Assembly: GCA_032158125.1 (NCBI GenBank)
Contig: JASKOT010000043.1
Span: forward strand, 58,143 to 122,142
DNA: 64,000 bases
Source: Papiliotrema nemorosa
Taxonomy: Eukaryota > Basidiomycota > Tremellomycetes > Tremellales > Rhynchogastremaceae
Direction: 5' to 3'
Part shown: positions 46,117 through 58,092 of the stretch, piece after piece
Layout of the letters: every line of letters starts with the position of its first letter
How positions within the stretch are numbered: the stretch's first letter is position 1
Made by a program: the position numbers and the translations under genes
The notes under the pieces: generated by a model
Told to the model about the DNA's origin: nothing
Seen by the model: the letters and a program-made list of their open reading frames with translations, nothing else
Database searches by the model: none

Positions 46117-47098
46117 TTAAGCAGCACCAGCGACCGCTTGTTGTCCTGTTGTATCTCCGGAGATCGGTTCCTCGTCTTCCTCGATTATTTCATCGGGATC
46201 AAGCCATGATTGTTCGACGGTAACCTGGCGTCAGAAATCAAGGTCTCTCCATGATAAGCCGGTCGGGAAGACGTAAGGGCAACTCACTTTGACTCTACGC
46301 TCGTACTCCTTGATGTTCTCCTTGAACATGGTTGCCGCTTCGACATTCGCTGGTCTAAGAGCAAGAGTTAGCTATGGACCGCCCATCTTCAGGACGTCGT
46401 GCAACATTGTTGACCTGACTAAGAGGAGAGAAGAGGAGATGAGAGAATGTAGCTTACGAGCTCGGGTTGGGATCGTTCAACAGACTCTGCACACTGGTCA
46501 AGACTGCCGCCACGTCATAAGTAGGCGACCACCTATTCTGCAGAATATCCAGACACAGCTCTCCGTTGCTGTAAATGTTCGGGTGGAACATTTTGGATAC
46601 GAAGCGGACGGTCGGTGGTTTGTTGGGGTAGGCGTCGGAGAATGTGAGGGTGAGTCTGAATGAGCCGTCTTCGAATGGTGTGTCGGCTGCAGCAGTCAGC
46701 TCAGATTCCGAAGAGGTACAATCGACAGCGCATGCATCACGGTGGAGACTGATAGTCCGGGAAGTTCGAAGCGTGACGGAGACGGGGCCGGCCGCTGGAT
46801 CCAGCCCGGGTGACAAAGGAAGGGTCTGCTCGTAGACTTGGGAGCAAAGGAGAGTTCAAAACTTACGAGGCCCAAAGATGACAGCGTTCCAGACCATGAT
46901 ATTGTCGGCGTTGGGACTACCCGAGATGCCCACTGGCGGGTCGGTAGCTAACCTCTTGAAGTCTCTGACCAGACGTCGCTTGGCTTGTGTGGACTGGGAC
47001 GTCAGCTGGCGCCTTTTCCGAAGGCAGGGTGAGCGTAGCGTCTAGTCGCGTGCAGTGTACTTCATGGCTTGGAAGAGGGACATAGTGTGACGTACCAT
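46117..47098 (-). CDS. RAD6: Ubiquitin-conjugating enzyme E2 (RAD6/UBC2)
   Basis: Exons 47098-47096 (the ATG alone), 46993-46867, 46686-46458, 46354-46288 and 46224-46117 give 177 aa. The sequence is RAD6: [53 protein letters not shown] with catalytic Cys88 at the standard position, [12 protein letters not shown], and an acidic tail ([12 protein letters not shown]) like that of yeast Rad6. The enzyme ubiquitinates histone H2B with Bre1 and PCNA with Rad18 and serves Ubr1 (established). The first intron (102 nt) directly follows the start codon; intron 2 is 180 nt, long for this region. At residue 44 the spliced codon gives GPPDTP where most homologues have GPADTP. Confidence 0.95.
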
Positions 47099-47685
47099 GA
47101 TGAAGGGTGATCGCTAAGCTACTACGCGGGGAGAGTGCTCGTCTGACCGCTGGATCCTCTTGTCGAAGATGTCGCTGTTGCCTGGGCGTGCTTAGGACTG
47201 TACAGTCGTTAAATCACCTGAGACTGATCTGAATGTAGCGTGGAGGTATCAAGTCGAAGAAGAATTGAAAGGTCGAGTGATGGTTGCTGATGAATGGAGA
47301 GCAGTGGGAAGGGGAGGTCATGATGAAGGTGGCGGGGGGGAGAGGCGGCACATCCCGCCATTCCAGTGAGATTGTAATCACCCCAGCCCGTATCAGCCAT
47401 CTCTCACAACAACTCGATCAAGTCATGCAGCAAGGGAGGAATGAATCTGCTGTGCCTTCGATGAGTGCGCTTACATGCGACTTGTCTACGAGCAAGCGAC
47501 AATGCGCTGTGAGATCTGCCGCATCCCTCTCAGTGGCAAATCCTTTGTCTGTCATGTTGGCATCGCGACAGTCCGCGTGAAACTCACAGTGTCCTTCTAA
47601 CAAAGAGGCCACTCGTATATGAAGACGAGCAATTATCCTTCAAGGTCAATCTCCGCTCTCGATGAATTATGGAATCCCCGAGATG
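47099..47685. other. Intergenic region upstream of RAD6
   Basis: 587 bp between RAD6 and the stop of the next minus-strand gene. Small frames overlap on both strands with no domain; nothing recognised. Confidence 0.5.
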
Positions 47686-49504
47686 CTATTCACAAAGCCC
47701 AGCTTGCCGGATGACATCCCACGCCTCGTCGCTCAACTTCTTCGGTCCTTCTTCCCATTCGTACGCCCTAATTTCTCCGTCCATCCCCACAAAAGAACAT
47801 TTTCCCTGTTTCTTGGTGGTATCCACTATCCACCCCAAAATCGCCCTGACGACGCTCAAGATCCTCTGGTATTTTACCGCCAGATCGCCCAGTTCTCCTC
47901 GTCCCATAAGATAACGCTGATCTTCCTCTGCAAACACCCCGTTTTTGTGTCGGAATAGATGCAAGGTCGGGATCTGGGCAAAGTACATCCCCGCAAATAC
48001 CTCGGCTATATGGCTGATCTCGTCCAACTTCAACGGGATTCGGAGTCCGAGGTCCGAGTCGACGTGCCGGGTTTTGAGGGATATGAGGTGACCTTGAGGT
48101 GGAGGAGGTATGATTGTAGGTATAACTGTGATCCCGCTCGACATTGTCTTTTTAGCCGAGAAGACGAATAACCTCTTTGTGTTTTCGATGTCGTCTGCGA
48201 GACCGGAGACTGAAGGGGTGAAGGTTGCAAGCGATTCAATCGAGGTATCCACCGACATCCTGTCGTCGTCATCCTCGTCCTCCTGAGCGTCCATGTAATC
48301 AAGCGGAGTCGGCTCGTTCATAGCCTCGAGTCCTGGCCAAGGGAGAGCCGCGCCAACATCACTCTTGACCATCAAGCCCATTACACCCCATTTGTACTTG
48401 ACGATCCGATGACATCCCGGTGTCCTATCTGCGCCTTCGAAAACTTCCCGAGTGTTCGTCTCGTGGAAAGACAAGTGCCAATTGACAGGCAGACGCGCTT
48501 CGGATCTTCTAGGCGACTCCCATCGATGGAGAAGGACCATATTTGTGCCTGGTAGCACACTTGCGTCGATCCTTACTGGGTGTGTACGGTATGTCTGCGT
48601 CGAAAGACCGGGTCTCGAAGAATGAGCGAGGCAAAAAGTGAACAATTTCTTGAGGTTGCTACGGCCCGTCAAGACTTGTACACCGTACAACTCCGCAGGT
48701 GAGGTCAGGGAATGGAGGACGGGCTCAAGAGGGTCATAACCTGCAGGGACACTCGCGGCATTATCTACTACTCAGCTCTTGCACATTAAAATCCGAAAAG
48801 GTGAACTTACAATCGGCGAATTCTATGTTTCCCTCGAGCTCATTGTCTTTTCGAACTTTTTGACGGGTAGGATCTCTACCAACCCAAACGTCCGGAATAC
48901 CAGGAACGACAATCGTCGGTCCGTCCAAAGAGGAAAGTGGATGAATCCACTTGTACCCTCCCGCCACTCTGACATGCGAGATCCCAACTGGCGGTAATGG
49001 TGTTTGTCCCACTTCGCGTAGGGTACACATATCGACTTGTTCCCCCAGACCATTCTGCATCGCACGTGGTATAGGTAGTCTAGCCGTGACAGCCGGTGCG
49101 CCTGGGTATCGATGGGCCGTACCATGTCTCGCCATGCTGGAAGGAGGTCTGTACATTCGAGGGCCGGTGGGTATGATAGGAGCAGGTCTCCGAAGATGCG
49201 GAGGCACATAGACTGCCCGAGAGATCTCTTCCTCTTCTCGACCGAGGCCTTCGTGGGGGAAATGAGGAAATCGAGTCTGAATGAACCGCTGGGCGAGTGA
49301 TTGGACCTCAGGATCGTTGAGGTGGCGGACTAGCGGTGATGTAGATTCAGCTGAGAATGCCGATACTGTAGGAGATGGCGTTCTGGGTAAGATGGACAAC
49401 GGTGTTGGCGAGTTGAAAGGGGCAGCTAGAGAATGGCTTGGGCGTCGGTAAGGAGGGAGATATCGAGACGCTCGTGCTTGCTGCTCGGGCGGAATGCCGG
49501 ACAT
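47686..49504 (-). CDS. Conserved fungal protein of unknown function, 590 aa
   Basis: Exons 49504-48811 and 48764-47686 give 590 aa. The N-terminal half is Pro/Arg-rich with short ordered segments (EVQSLAQRFIQTRFPHFP, YVPPHLRRP, a motif also seen in RNA-associated proteins). From about residue 190 the order GGYKWIHP, GPTIVVPGIPDVW, CHRIVKYKWGVMGLMVKSDV and the C-terminal LSDEAWDVIRQAGLC matches a fungal family that databases often label geranylgeranyl pyrophosphate synthetase, a label with no prenyl-synthase motif (no DDxxD seen here). An acidic loop (DAQEDEDDDD) is present. I would treat the function as unknown. Confidence 0.8.
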
Positions 49505-49814
49505 TTCGTGGTTCTGGAGTATAGTCAAGATGTCTAGGTGATCCCTCAAATCGCAAGTCGGTCAAGATCCTATGAACACACGCGGAAACAAGAATGACAA
49601 GGAAAAGAAGATGAACAACAATGGCCGATTCGAGATTGGCCGCCATGTTAGTGTGAAGGGCGCAAGGTGAGTACGAGGTCAGAGCGCAGGTGCCACCTCG
49701 GATCACGTCAATCGCGTTAGTAACCGCGATGGAGCGAAATCTATCGTCTCTGTGCAGGTGACAGAGCAGCAAGTCCAGAAAATATCCCAATAAGATAGCA
49801 CGCCTGCTACAAGA
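49505..49814. other. Intergenic region, nothing recognised
   Basis: 310 bp between the GT18-like gene stop and the downstream start. The open frame here is read-through of the glycosyltransferase's last intron. Confidence 0.5.
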
Positions 49815-51739
49815 TTACAATGCAAAGGGACACTGATATTCAGCATGACAACGACCAGCAAAACCTTGGAGTCGAGGAAACTCACATCTCCCTTGGGCCA
49901 CTTTGTTTCTATAACCTCTTCGGCTATTGCTAGCCAATCACGCTCGACCAGCGCTCTATGCCTTTCTTTAACGGCCTCGAGCGTCATCCATGGCGCTATC
50001 CCCATCAGCGGAATTCACCTTCAGATGGAGGTGGCACTGACGTATATATCGGTCGATCGGATTTGCAGCTGCTTCGCGAAGAGCTTCATGTAGACTTTCG
50101 GCGTTGTGTTGTCTCTGCTCGTCAGTGATCACCTGGCGCACCATCGATGGTCATCACTGACAACGTGATAGACGTAAGGTTTGTCGATGCCTTTGAGGCC
50201 TTCATGCATGGTGTACCACTTTGATCTGTCATTGGGATCGTCATCGCCGTAGAAGATACTGCCGGGTCAGTACGCTTACACCAAAGGGGGGGGTATGACA
50301 ACGTACACGCTGATGAATGGAACTCCGAGACACATGGCATCGTATGCTACATGATCAGCTCGCCTGCGACTTCGTATGATGGAGCATGGGACTAACGAGA
50401 AGGCGAGGTGAACGGTCGACCGACTCCGAGCTGTACTACTCAGCCTCTACTCCCTGTGAGACACGAGAGGACGAACCATCATCTTGGACTTGGCCACCTC
50501 GGCGTACCATTCCTTTTGTTGCATTCTACCCAGACTGACCACACCTTTCTCAGGTAAAACTTCTGGTCCCCCTTGCCCCGCCGGCGCGCCTGCCGTACTG
50601 ACAAACACAAACTCGTTTCCGTCTTTATCCTTGGGTACAGTCTTTGCGGCGGTTTCCAACATTCCTTCCCAAGCGAAATCTTTACCTCCGAGCATTTCTG
50701 GCAGTTTGGCCAGGATCAACGCCCGGTGTTCTCTCTCGGCGGCAGTCGGGATCAGTCTACACCTATCTTCTATCGAGTATCCTGTGTATCAGCATCCCAC
50801 TCAATGCGGATGTTGGGGAGTGACACACCTAGGTAGTTGTTATTGTCATTCGGATTCCATCTCCCCCGATCTTCGGGACTCAAAGTCCAGTTCTGTCCCA
50901 AAGGAGATGCGGTCCCCGCCCAGAAATGAAAACCGAAGGATTTCCAGATAGGTATTCCCTTTGGAAAGATGTCCGTTTTGATACAACCAATCTCATCGGG
51001 CTTCTGCCATGTACCGGGAACATCAATCGTGTCCGTCTGGAGAGCGTTGGTCCTATTTCTCGCTATACAGTCGTTCAATGACTCCCCTTCCCAGAGGATT
51101 ATCGGGACGAGGTCTGGGATTTGCTCGTAGATCGTGTACGTGTCCATGGCGCCATAAGTGTAGAGCAGGGTATAATTGAGAGACTCAAAAGCGAGGATCG
51201 TGGAATGTGCCCTGATTGTCAATGAAATCACCGAAGTGTGCTGCAAGCTTGAACTTGCCAAATGTCTTCTCCACTGACATGCCCGTTTTGTGCATTACCT
51301 GACAGTCAGCTCACAATGATTGAGTGAAGAGGAGCGGGTCCGCTTACCGAAGTGAAAACTCGCAAGAATGATCACGGTGTGTTCTCCTGGTCCGCAAGTA
51401 CCCTCGAGCGTACACTGTGATAGGCGGTCCAGAGCTGGCCCGTTAAACGCCCATCCGGTCTGGAACCACCTACCCATTAGCTTTCCCCTGGTAGGACTGT
51501 GATACCACTTGCCCAGGTATGAATCGCTCCTTCAGAAGGTTCTTCAGCACCTGTAACCTGACGACCAACTCGACCCGTTCCGCGTGCGACGCGGAGATGC
51601 GATTCCGATCCCTACCCAGGCTCAACCGTTGTAGGGCCGTATCTGCGTGCCCACTGAAATGCGTCGAGAAGGCTAAAATGACGAGAAGCACAACGCAGAA
51701 CAGGCCATTCCGGAGAATTCCTCTCGGTGCGGACACCAT
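49815..51739 (-). CDS. GT18-like glycosyltransferase (type II membrane protein)
   Basis: Eleven exons (51739-51506, 51459-51348, 51298-51259, 51211-50829, 50781-50477, 50430-50397, 50346-50307, 50258-50162, 50114-50042, 49995-49886, 49832-49815) give 481 aa. A short cytosolic tail and one membrane helix (about 12-28) give Golgi type II topology. The catalytic part has TLSPEDRGRWNPNDNNNYLG and LGVGRPFTSPSPYDAMCLGVPFI, then NAESLHEALREAAANPIDRYI, the order found in the GT18 (MGAT5-like) family of fungi. Substrate unknown. Intron 51212-51258 has a GC donor (GCAAGT). The donor of intron 1 may shift by one codon. The end after the last intron is the short CPFAL. Confidence 0.82.
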
Positions 51740-52152
51740 GCTATGGGTGGGGTATTGGGCGGCTTGAGATTCTTGCTATCCTTATGGCTGTCTGAATGGG
51801 ACTTCTGGGAAGTGACCATCGAGTACCGAGTCACGTGGGGGATGATGGGAGAGTGGGGGGAGACGCGTCTTGAGAGTGGGGGATGAAGGTTTGTAATGAT
51901 TCCAGCGAGGATTTGTAATGACGATCATCCCGTTTGTAATGAGTAACCAGAAAACTATTACAATTCCCATATTCCACATTACAAAAACCCGCCACGTTGT
52001 CCACGTGTCGCGCGCGTTTCCCATATCCGGAGCCGCCCCCCTGTTCCCTTCCCACCGCCCGCTGGAATACCCAATCTTTTGCAGCACCCATCTCTTGATC
52101 TCCTTCCACATCTCCAGAGGTAACGCAGTCGAGAGCAGGCGGTGGATACACA
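51740..52152. other. Divergent promoter between two glycosyltransferase genes
   Basis: 413 bp between divergent starts at 51739 and 52153. A TTTGTAATG motif recurs three times near 51890-51945 (GTTTGTAATGA, ATTTGTAATGA, GTTTGTAATGA). A shared regulatory role is possible. Confidence 0.55.
51889..51943 (+). repeat. Three copies of TTTGTAATGA in a divergent promoter
   Basis: The 10-mer TTTGTAATGA occurs near 51890, 51913 and 51932, at about 23 and 19 bp spacing, between the two glycosyltransferase genes. Confidence 0.7.
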
Positions 52153-54836
52153 ATGTCCGCTCTACGTGTCGCCTTCAGGCGTAAAACGCCCCGATTGGTC
52201 GCATACGTGATCATAGCGACAGTGGTCCTTTTCGTCGCATTCCCACAAACCGCCCCATCCCAAATATCACCCTACCTCCCTTCTTTCTCCAGTGTAAAAC
52301 CGCCCAAAGAGGTCTTGACGTATTACTCGGATGGTATAGCGGGGAACTGGACTGTAGGATGTAATCCTCACCCTATCGAGGAGCTCATCAAGAAGGGCCA
52401 ACATAAGTGGGAATCCATGTTGAAGAGGTCAGTAAGGGTCAACTTGCACCACAGTGTTGCATCTCGTATAAAGCGAACATCTGCTGAAAGCTTTCTAGGC
52501 AGAGTAAATCGCTGGAGGAGGCAGTCAAGAACTACAAGCTGAAATACGGTCGAAACCCGCCAAAGGGTTTCGATGTTTGGTACAAGTGGGCAAAGGAGAA
52601 CAACGTACAAGTCCTTGACGATGTGAGTCGTCATTCGGAACTGCGCCGCGAACATTTGTGCTCATGAGTAGTACGGAAGGGTATACGAAGACACAAAGCT
52701 CTTCTGGGCGCTATCGCCCCAGACCTTCCGAGACCGAGCCAAAGCACGAGAAAACGACGCCTCCACCTTGTAAGTCCTGCTCGTGTGATGCGTTGTGTAA
52801 GGTTGACTAGGTAGTGTAACGCACATTGATCCAAAGGGAGAGTCATGGACAGATGGTAGAGATCCAAACTTCCGAGCTCGAGATTTACTCAGTCTGCTCT
52901 CGCCCATCGCCCACCTTATGCCAGACTACGTGGAGTTCACGACCTCGGTTCACGACCTCGGATCTTCGGTACTAGGGGTGGACCAGAGGAAATTCTTGGC
53001 CGAGAAGATTGAAGCTGGAGAATATGCCACCGAAGAGGAGTTGAAACCGTTTGAAAACTGGAGGAGGCACGATGCCCTTGGTGTGACCGGTATTGCAGTG
53101 AGTTTTCCTTTGCCTAGATACCGCCACGCATACCAAACAGTTGCTATGATGCTAACGGGTAGAACTCATGTGAGGAGGACAGCCCTGCTTGGCAAGATGC
53201 TCTTGCCATCCACAATGCTGGAGGCAAGCCCAAGGGACCTCGACCGGTTTATACACCGCTCGACGCTGATCGTGGGTTTTCTCTCTCGCTATGATGGCTG
53301 CTTATCGTCAGACCCGTCGTTCGTCTGGGACCCAGTCAAGACATACGATTACTGCTACTACACTGAGAACCTGAAATTCCACGGTGGTCTCTCGCTTGAC
53401 GCTCCCAAATCATCACTCCTCCGACCACTCTTCCACCAATCAAAACTCCTCAACAACGGAGAAATCGTCCTCACTCCTTTGGACTTTTATACCAACCATA
53501 CCGTCGCCAACGGCCAGAATCAGTACCTGCCATGGGAGGAGAAGACAATCAACAAGCTTCACTGGAGAGGACACACTACGGGTGATTCTTTCCGGTTCAG
53601 AGATGATTACAACTGGCGAAACTCGCATCGGGTCCGATTGCATACCATTACTCATGCCAAAGAGGGCGAAAGGAAGATTTACGTCAAGTCGAGGAGGACA
53701 GGACAATGGGAGATGCAGACTTGGGAGGCGGGCAAGATCAACGAGGCATACACCGATGTTGGATTGGCCAACAAACCCGTCCAGGTGAGCACACGATTCG
53801 CACCATATGGAGCATGTGAGCCGGTCGTGCTGATATTCAAGTGTAACAAGGAAGATGGTACTTGCGACGAGATGTTCGAACAGATTGACTGGAGTCCTGG
53901 AGTTGGTCCGCTTGAAGCTGCCAAGTATAAATGTGAGTTGCATGTCATCACCCAAGCGAAAAATCGGCAAGTGCTGACGATCAGATGTCATTGATGGTGC
54001 GCTTGAGGCTCCGATGTACGAGAGTGATAGCTGATACCGTAGTCGACGGTAATGGTTGGTCCTCGCGTTTCCACCGACTGCTCGCATCTGGCTCTGTCAA
54101 CATCAAAAGTACCATCTACCCAGAGTTCTTCACTGTGAGTCGAGGGCCCTCCATACGAATCACCGCTGACCGGTGTAGGAATGGCTGGTCCCTTGGTACC
54201 ACTACGTCGTGAGTATTGGGCCCATCCGTTGCCTTCACGTTGCATCGTCATGCTGTGTTCAATCGCTGACATGCTCTTCCAGCCCATTCAGCCCAACTAT
54301 TCCGAGCTCTACCTCATCCTGTCTTTCTTCATCGGTGTCCCTGGATCCCCCTCCACTGGCAATGACGAATTGGCACAGATCATTGCGGAGAACGGCCGAA
54401 AGTTTGCCGTGGAGAATTGGAGGTGGGAAGACATGCAGAGCTATATGTTTAGGCTCTTGTTAGAGTGAGTGGTCATTACATCTTGCCTCGTTATGGTCTG
54501 GTCTGGTTTGGTCTGGTTTGGTCTGGTTTGGTCTGGTTTGGTTTGGTTTGGTTTAGGGTTTGGTTGGAATCGTGGCAGGGGTCAAACCGTGTCGTGGTCA
54601 TATGTGTGAGGGAGAAGGTTTCGCTTTTGGGTTGCGGCATTGGTGGGTCAATGACCGAGCTGCAGGGTCGATGTTGGGTTTCAAGGGATATTGCGGTGGA
54701 GGATAAAGTGTATTTCTCAACCGAGATGTTTTGCCGGCGGTTTGACGTCGTGATCAGTGAGGATCGGCGTGCTGACTTGAACAGGTATATTCGTCTCGGT
54801 AAAGATGACAGAGACGCATGGAGCTTTACGATTTAG
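52153..54836 (+). CDS. GT90 glycosyltransferase, CAP10/CXT1-like
   Basis: Twelve exons (52153-52427, 52499-52622, 52672-52769, 52815-53097, 53163-53271, 53312-53784, 53842-53932, 53985-53996, 54043-54134, 54179-54208, 54283-54464, 54785-54836) give 606 aa. An N-terminal anchor (about 17-32) and a stem precede the GT90 domain: PKGFDVWYKWAKENNVQVLDD, KINKLHWRGHTTGDSF-like block (INKLHWRGHTTG), KYVIDVDGNGWSSRFHRLLASGS, and FFTEWLVPWYHYVPIQPNYSEL. These match the CAP10 family, which in Cryptococcus includes the xylosyltransferase CXT1 acting on capsule polysaccharide and glycolipids (established). Xylosyl transfer here is an inference. Exon 8 is 12 nt. The last intron is 320 nt and carries a TGGTY repeat. 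Confidence 0.9.
54494..54555 (+). repeat. TGGTC/TGGTT pentanucleotide tract in an intron
   Basis: About 12 tandem TGGTY units, with a 10-bp GGTCTGGTTT higher-order period, in the last intron (54465-54784) of the GT90 gene. Confidence 0.92.
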
Positions 54837-57800
54837 GCCTGGGTGAAGAGGTCATCTAGGCTTGAAGGTGGCGGGCGCACCGTAATCAAAGGGGATCAGT
54901 GTCCATTGTAGACGGCATCTCGGTGATTCGGGGTCAATTTGGGATTGGGATTGGGTTACGAGTTACATTCATCATAGACGGAAGGGGAGTATCTTACATT
55001 GCATTTCTGGGATTCTATGCCACGGTTACATGAATATTTCGATGGACAGCTGAATTCGATTCGAAGAAGAGCGACGGTGTTTGAGCGTTGAGAACATGTC
55101 TAAAGATACATACATACCGGGATCTTTGTCAACGTACAGTCACAGAACATGTGGTGATACTGATGAAAAGTTGTATCCGAATGTCACAGAGAACGACGGT
55201 TGAGACACATCCCGATCCGCATCTGGAGATTGTTGAGTACCGGCGGTAAACGTGACTAATCGACGCCTCTTCTCGTCATCGAAGCTACCATCTATTCATG
55301 CGAGAGAACATGCAGCACTACTGACTTTTGTTGAAGATACGAATAGAAGCCGCTAGCACACGAGATACGATAATGCCAGTGTAAAGATGTATAAACCTGA
55401 GAAGTCGTAATGTGTGACGAGTTGACATGGCTGAAAGGTGCTCGGTAGCCCTGTACCTCGATCTGAGCCACACACATCGCAACCCGAATAAATTGATAGG
55501 CTCCAGTTGGTGGTGGCTGTGGCTGGGCGGAAAGCAGTGCAGGAATCATGTACGATGCATATCCCAACATGACGACCATGACTCGGTTCGGGACGAGCGA
55601 CCGGCAATCGGAGTCGGAGTGACAACACAAAGTCACAAGGAACAATGCGAGACATATTTAGAGTAGGAACGGGAAGAGGAACAGGGGCGTAGAAGGATCT
55701 TGAACGTCACGCACAGACAACGAGAGAATCACCATCCGCTACACCGGTTGAGATGGGTTGCGGACCGTTTGGATGTCTCAGATGTCAATTGTCTAATCCT
55801 CAAGCCTCTACGCCTCTGATATCGACGGCTTTTTCACCGGCAGCGCACCGATACTACCGGAGCAGTCACTTGCGCCTTTTGCGGCGTTTGTCTCGCGCTG
55901 GGTCGGAATCAATCGAGCGAGGTGAGGTGGAAGCAATCGGAAAAAGAGGCTTGTCGATGCAAGCCACCTTATTCCAATACTCCGGTATTCGAATTCCTCG
56001 CAGATCTATTCATATCCACCCGACACTAGCCCTGCGCCACGCTTACCTGGCAAAATGGAGTTTTCTAGGTGAGGCGTTTGAAGGGGCGTTGTGATCGGCC
56101 GCAAAACTTGGAGCTGGATGCTGGCGTGGTAGTGACCGTGACTTTGCCCATGCAGACACACAGATACTTCGCTACTCGTCTTCGGTCCTTGACCGGTCAC
56201 ACGTATCCTCGGTGTAAAGCCTCGATCTTTGCATGCACGTTACAAAACGGGGGGGGTCAAAGAGGGGATGATGACGAGAATGCAGGCATGTGCAGTTTCA
56301 GAAATCACCTCGAAGGGATTTGGGGTTTGATAAGGCTTCAGTCGGTCGCGTTTGGAACCGTCGGTTGTGGGTGTGTGTGTGTTGTTGTTTACAAATGGAT
56401 TCCAGACCTCCAAGGTTTGGGTCAGGGTTGGTTGCGGCAGATGCATGTATGCAGATCGGTTTCTTTAGGGGGGTGACTAATGAGAAATGAGAAATTGCCC
56501 CTTGCGCCCGCGTCGACGCCGTGTGGCTGATTTCGGTGAATCAGGGGGGGGGGGGTGGGGCAACAAGAGAGGAAAGCGTTTGAGTTTGTTCTTTGCTCTG
56601 TGCGTTCTGGGCTTCCCCCCCCCCCGCCCTTTGGATAACTGGTTTCAGGGCGTCACCCTAGGCTTCTGTTCACTGTGGCACCTTTTTTACCCCCCTCTCT
56701 TCCTCCACCCTCTGACATTTTAAGCAGTTGCCTCCTCTTTGCTCATTGGCGTTTTTGAGAGGCGCGTCGTTGGTAGAGCTTAATTCATGTTGATTTTATC
56801 TACGTGTCTGGTCTTCGTTCCGGAAACGGTCAAACGGTCGGTTTCGATGCAGGCGTTTTTTTGACTCCTCCTTGATCGTCACCCCCTTCACTTGCTCCTC
56901 GCTGACCACCCTCCTTTCGCCTGACCGATGATGCCCAAGAGGTAAAATCGTCAACAACCCCCTCCGGATCGGTTAACACTCGCACACTCGTTCAAACTAT
57001 ACCTGGAATATGATTTCATCCCAACACTCGTTCTTTTGACTCTTGACCGTATACTCTTCCGACCCTGTTTGTCTCTCTTTTTTTTTACGCTCAGGCTTTG
57101 GCTCGTAGGTTCATATAATTGTGTGGCCTACTTCGACTCGGACAATCATCGCCTCGCTGTCGACCTCTCCTTCTTCTCTTAGCGTCCTTTGACAGGAATC
57201 GCTCAGTTCGCCCATCGACCGCCCTTGGCGTATTTGCTTTGCCCAGGTCAATCGACACCTGATCGCTAGTAGTAATAATCACCTCTGTCCAACACTGTTG
57301 TCGACGGATCACCGACTGGGGAACCATCGTATCAAGTAAGTTTGACCTTGTGATCGTTTCATTTCCCCCTTATCCTTCCTCGGTTGTCAGCGCGTACCGG
57401 GCATTTGCCGCACTCCCATCTAGGTCCAAAGCCGATCTGCTTGCTATGACTCATGGTTCCTTTCCACTTGCGGAGGCGCAGTATCGTGGCTTGTGGGCTT
57501 TTAGTGGAATCAGGGCTAGGGGTACGGCCGGAATGTGATCGAGAACAATCACATTCATCCACCTACCCTGCCCATCCTCCACCCTCCGAGCTTGACTGCT
57601 CGATGACTACTCCAAAGATCGACGAGGGAAAAAAAGACGCCGAGGCGTCTGACTCCACCACCATCGACGCCCATCTCCTCTGAATCCTATAATAGTCGGA
57701 CCAGGCTGACCCATTCCCAGTCGGATCTTTCCTCTTCATTCTCTCTTTGATACTACTACGATCCTATAACGACCCTCCCGCCACTTCTTCCGTTCCTCCC

Positions 57801-58092
57801 TAGGCACTCCACCAGTGTCTCCGCCACCAATCCTTAGCTTCCAAAACGCTGGTTCGTTGGGACAAGGATTGCCATCTCTTGACTCGCCTACGAGCACATA
57901 GTGAGTCATCAGAGACATTCGCAACGACGATCAGTGGCTGACCTCAATCAGTCAAGTCGTATCTGTGATCGCTGGATCGGTCATCAAAAGCTCGACTTGG
58001 ACGATCCCGATCTACGACCTGTCGAATCTCTTCTAGACGAGAGAGATCCATTGACACCTTTTACGACCTACACCTATCAGACTCGAAACGCA
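54837..58092. other. 3.3-kb gene-poor region before the WSC gene
   Basis: No frame above ~120 codons has protein-like composition. The right half (56500-58090) is pyrimidine-rich and carries a G12 run (56544-56555), a C11 run (56615-56625), T-runs near 56870 and 57078, and a consensus GTAAGT donor at 57340. That suggests a long promoter and a spliced 5' leader for the large secreted protein. Small unsupported frames exist at 55292-55655 and 55753-56094. Confidence 0.55.
56544..56555 (+). repeat. G12 homopolymer
   Basis: Twelve G then TGGGG, 1.5 kb before the WSC gene start, with a C11 run 60 bp further on (56615-56625). The opposed tracts could pair in single strands. Confidence 0.85.

Noticed and set aside
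54465..54836. 123-codon plus-strand frame with a VWFGLVW repeat
   Set aside because: Lies in the last intron and exon of the GT90 gene; the frame comes from the TGGTY repeat.
54837..57000. Mobile element in the gene-poor stretch
   Set aside because: No terminal repeats, transposase or reverse-transcriptase motifs seen on either strand.
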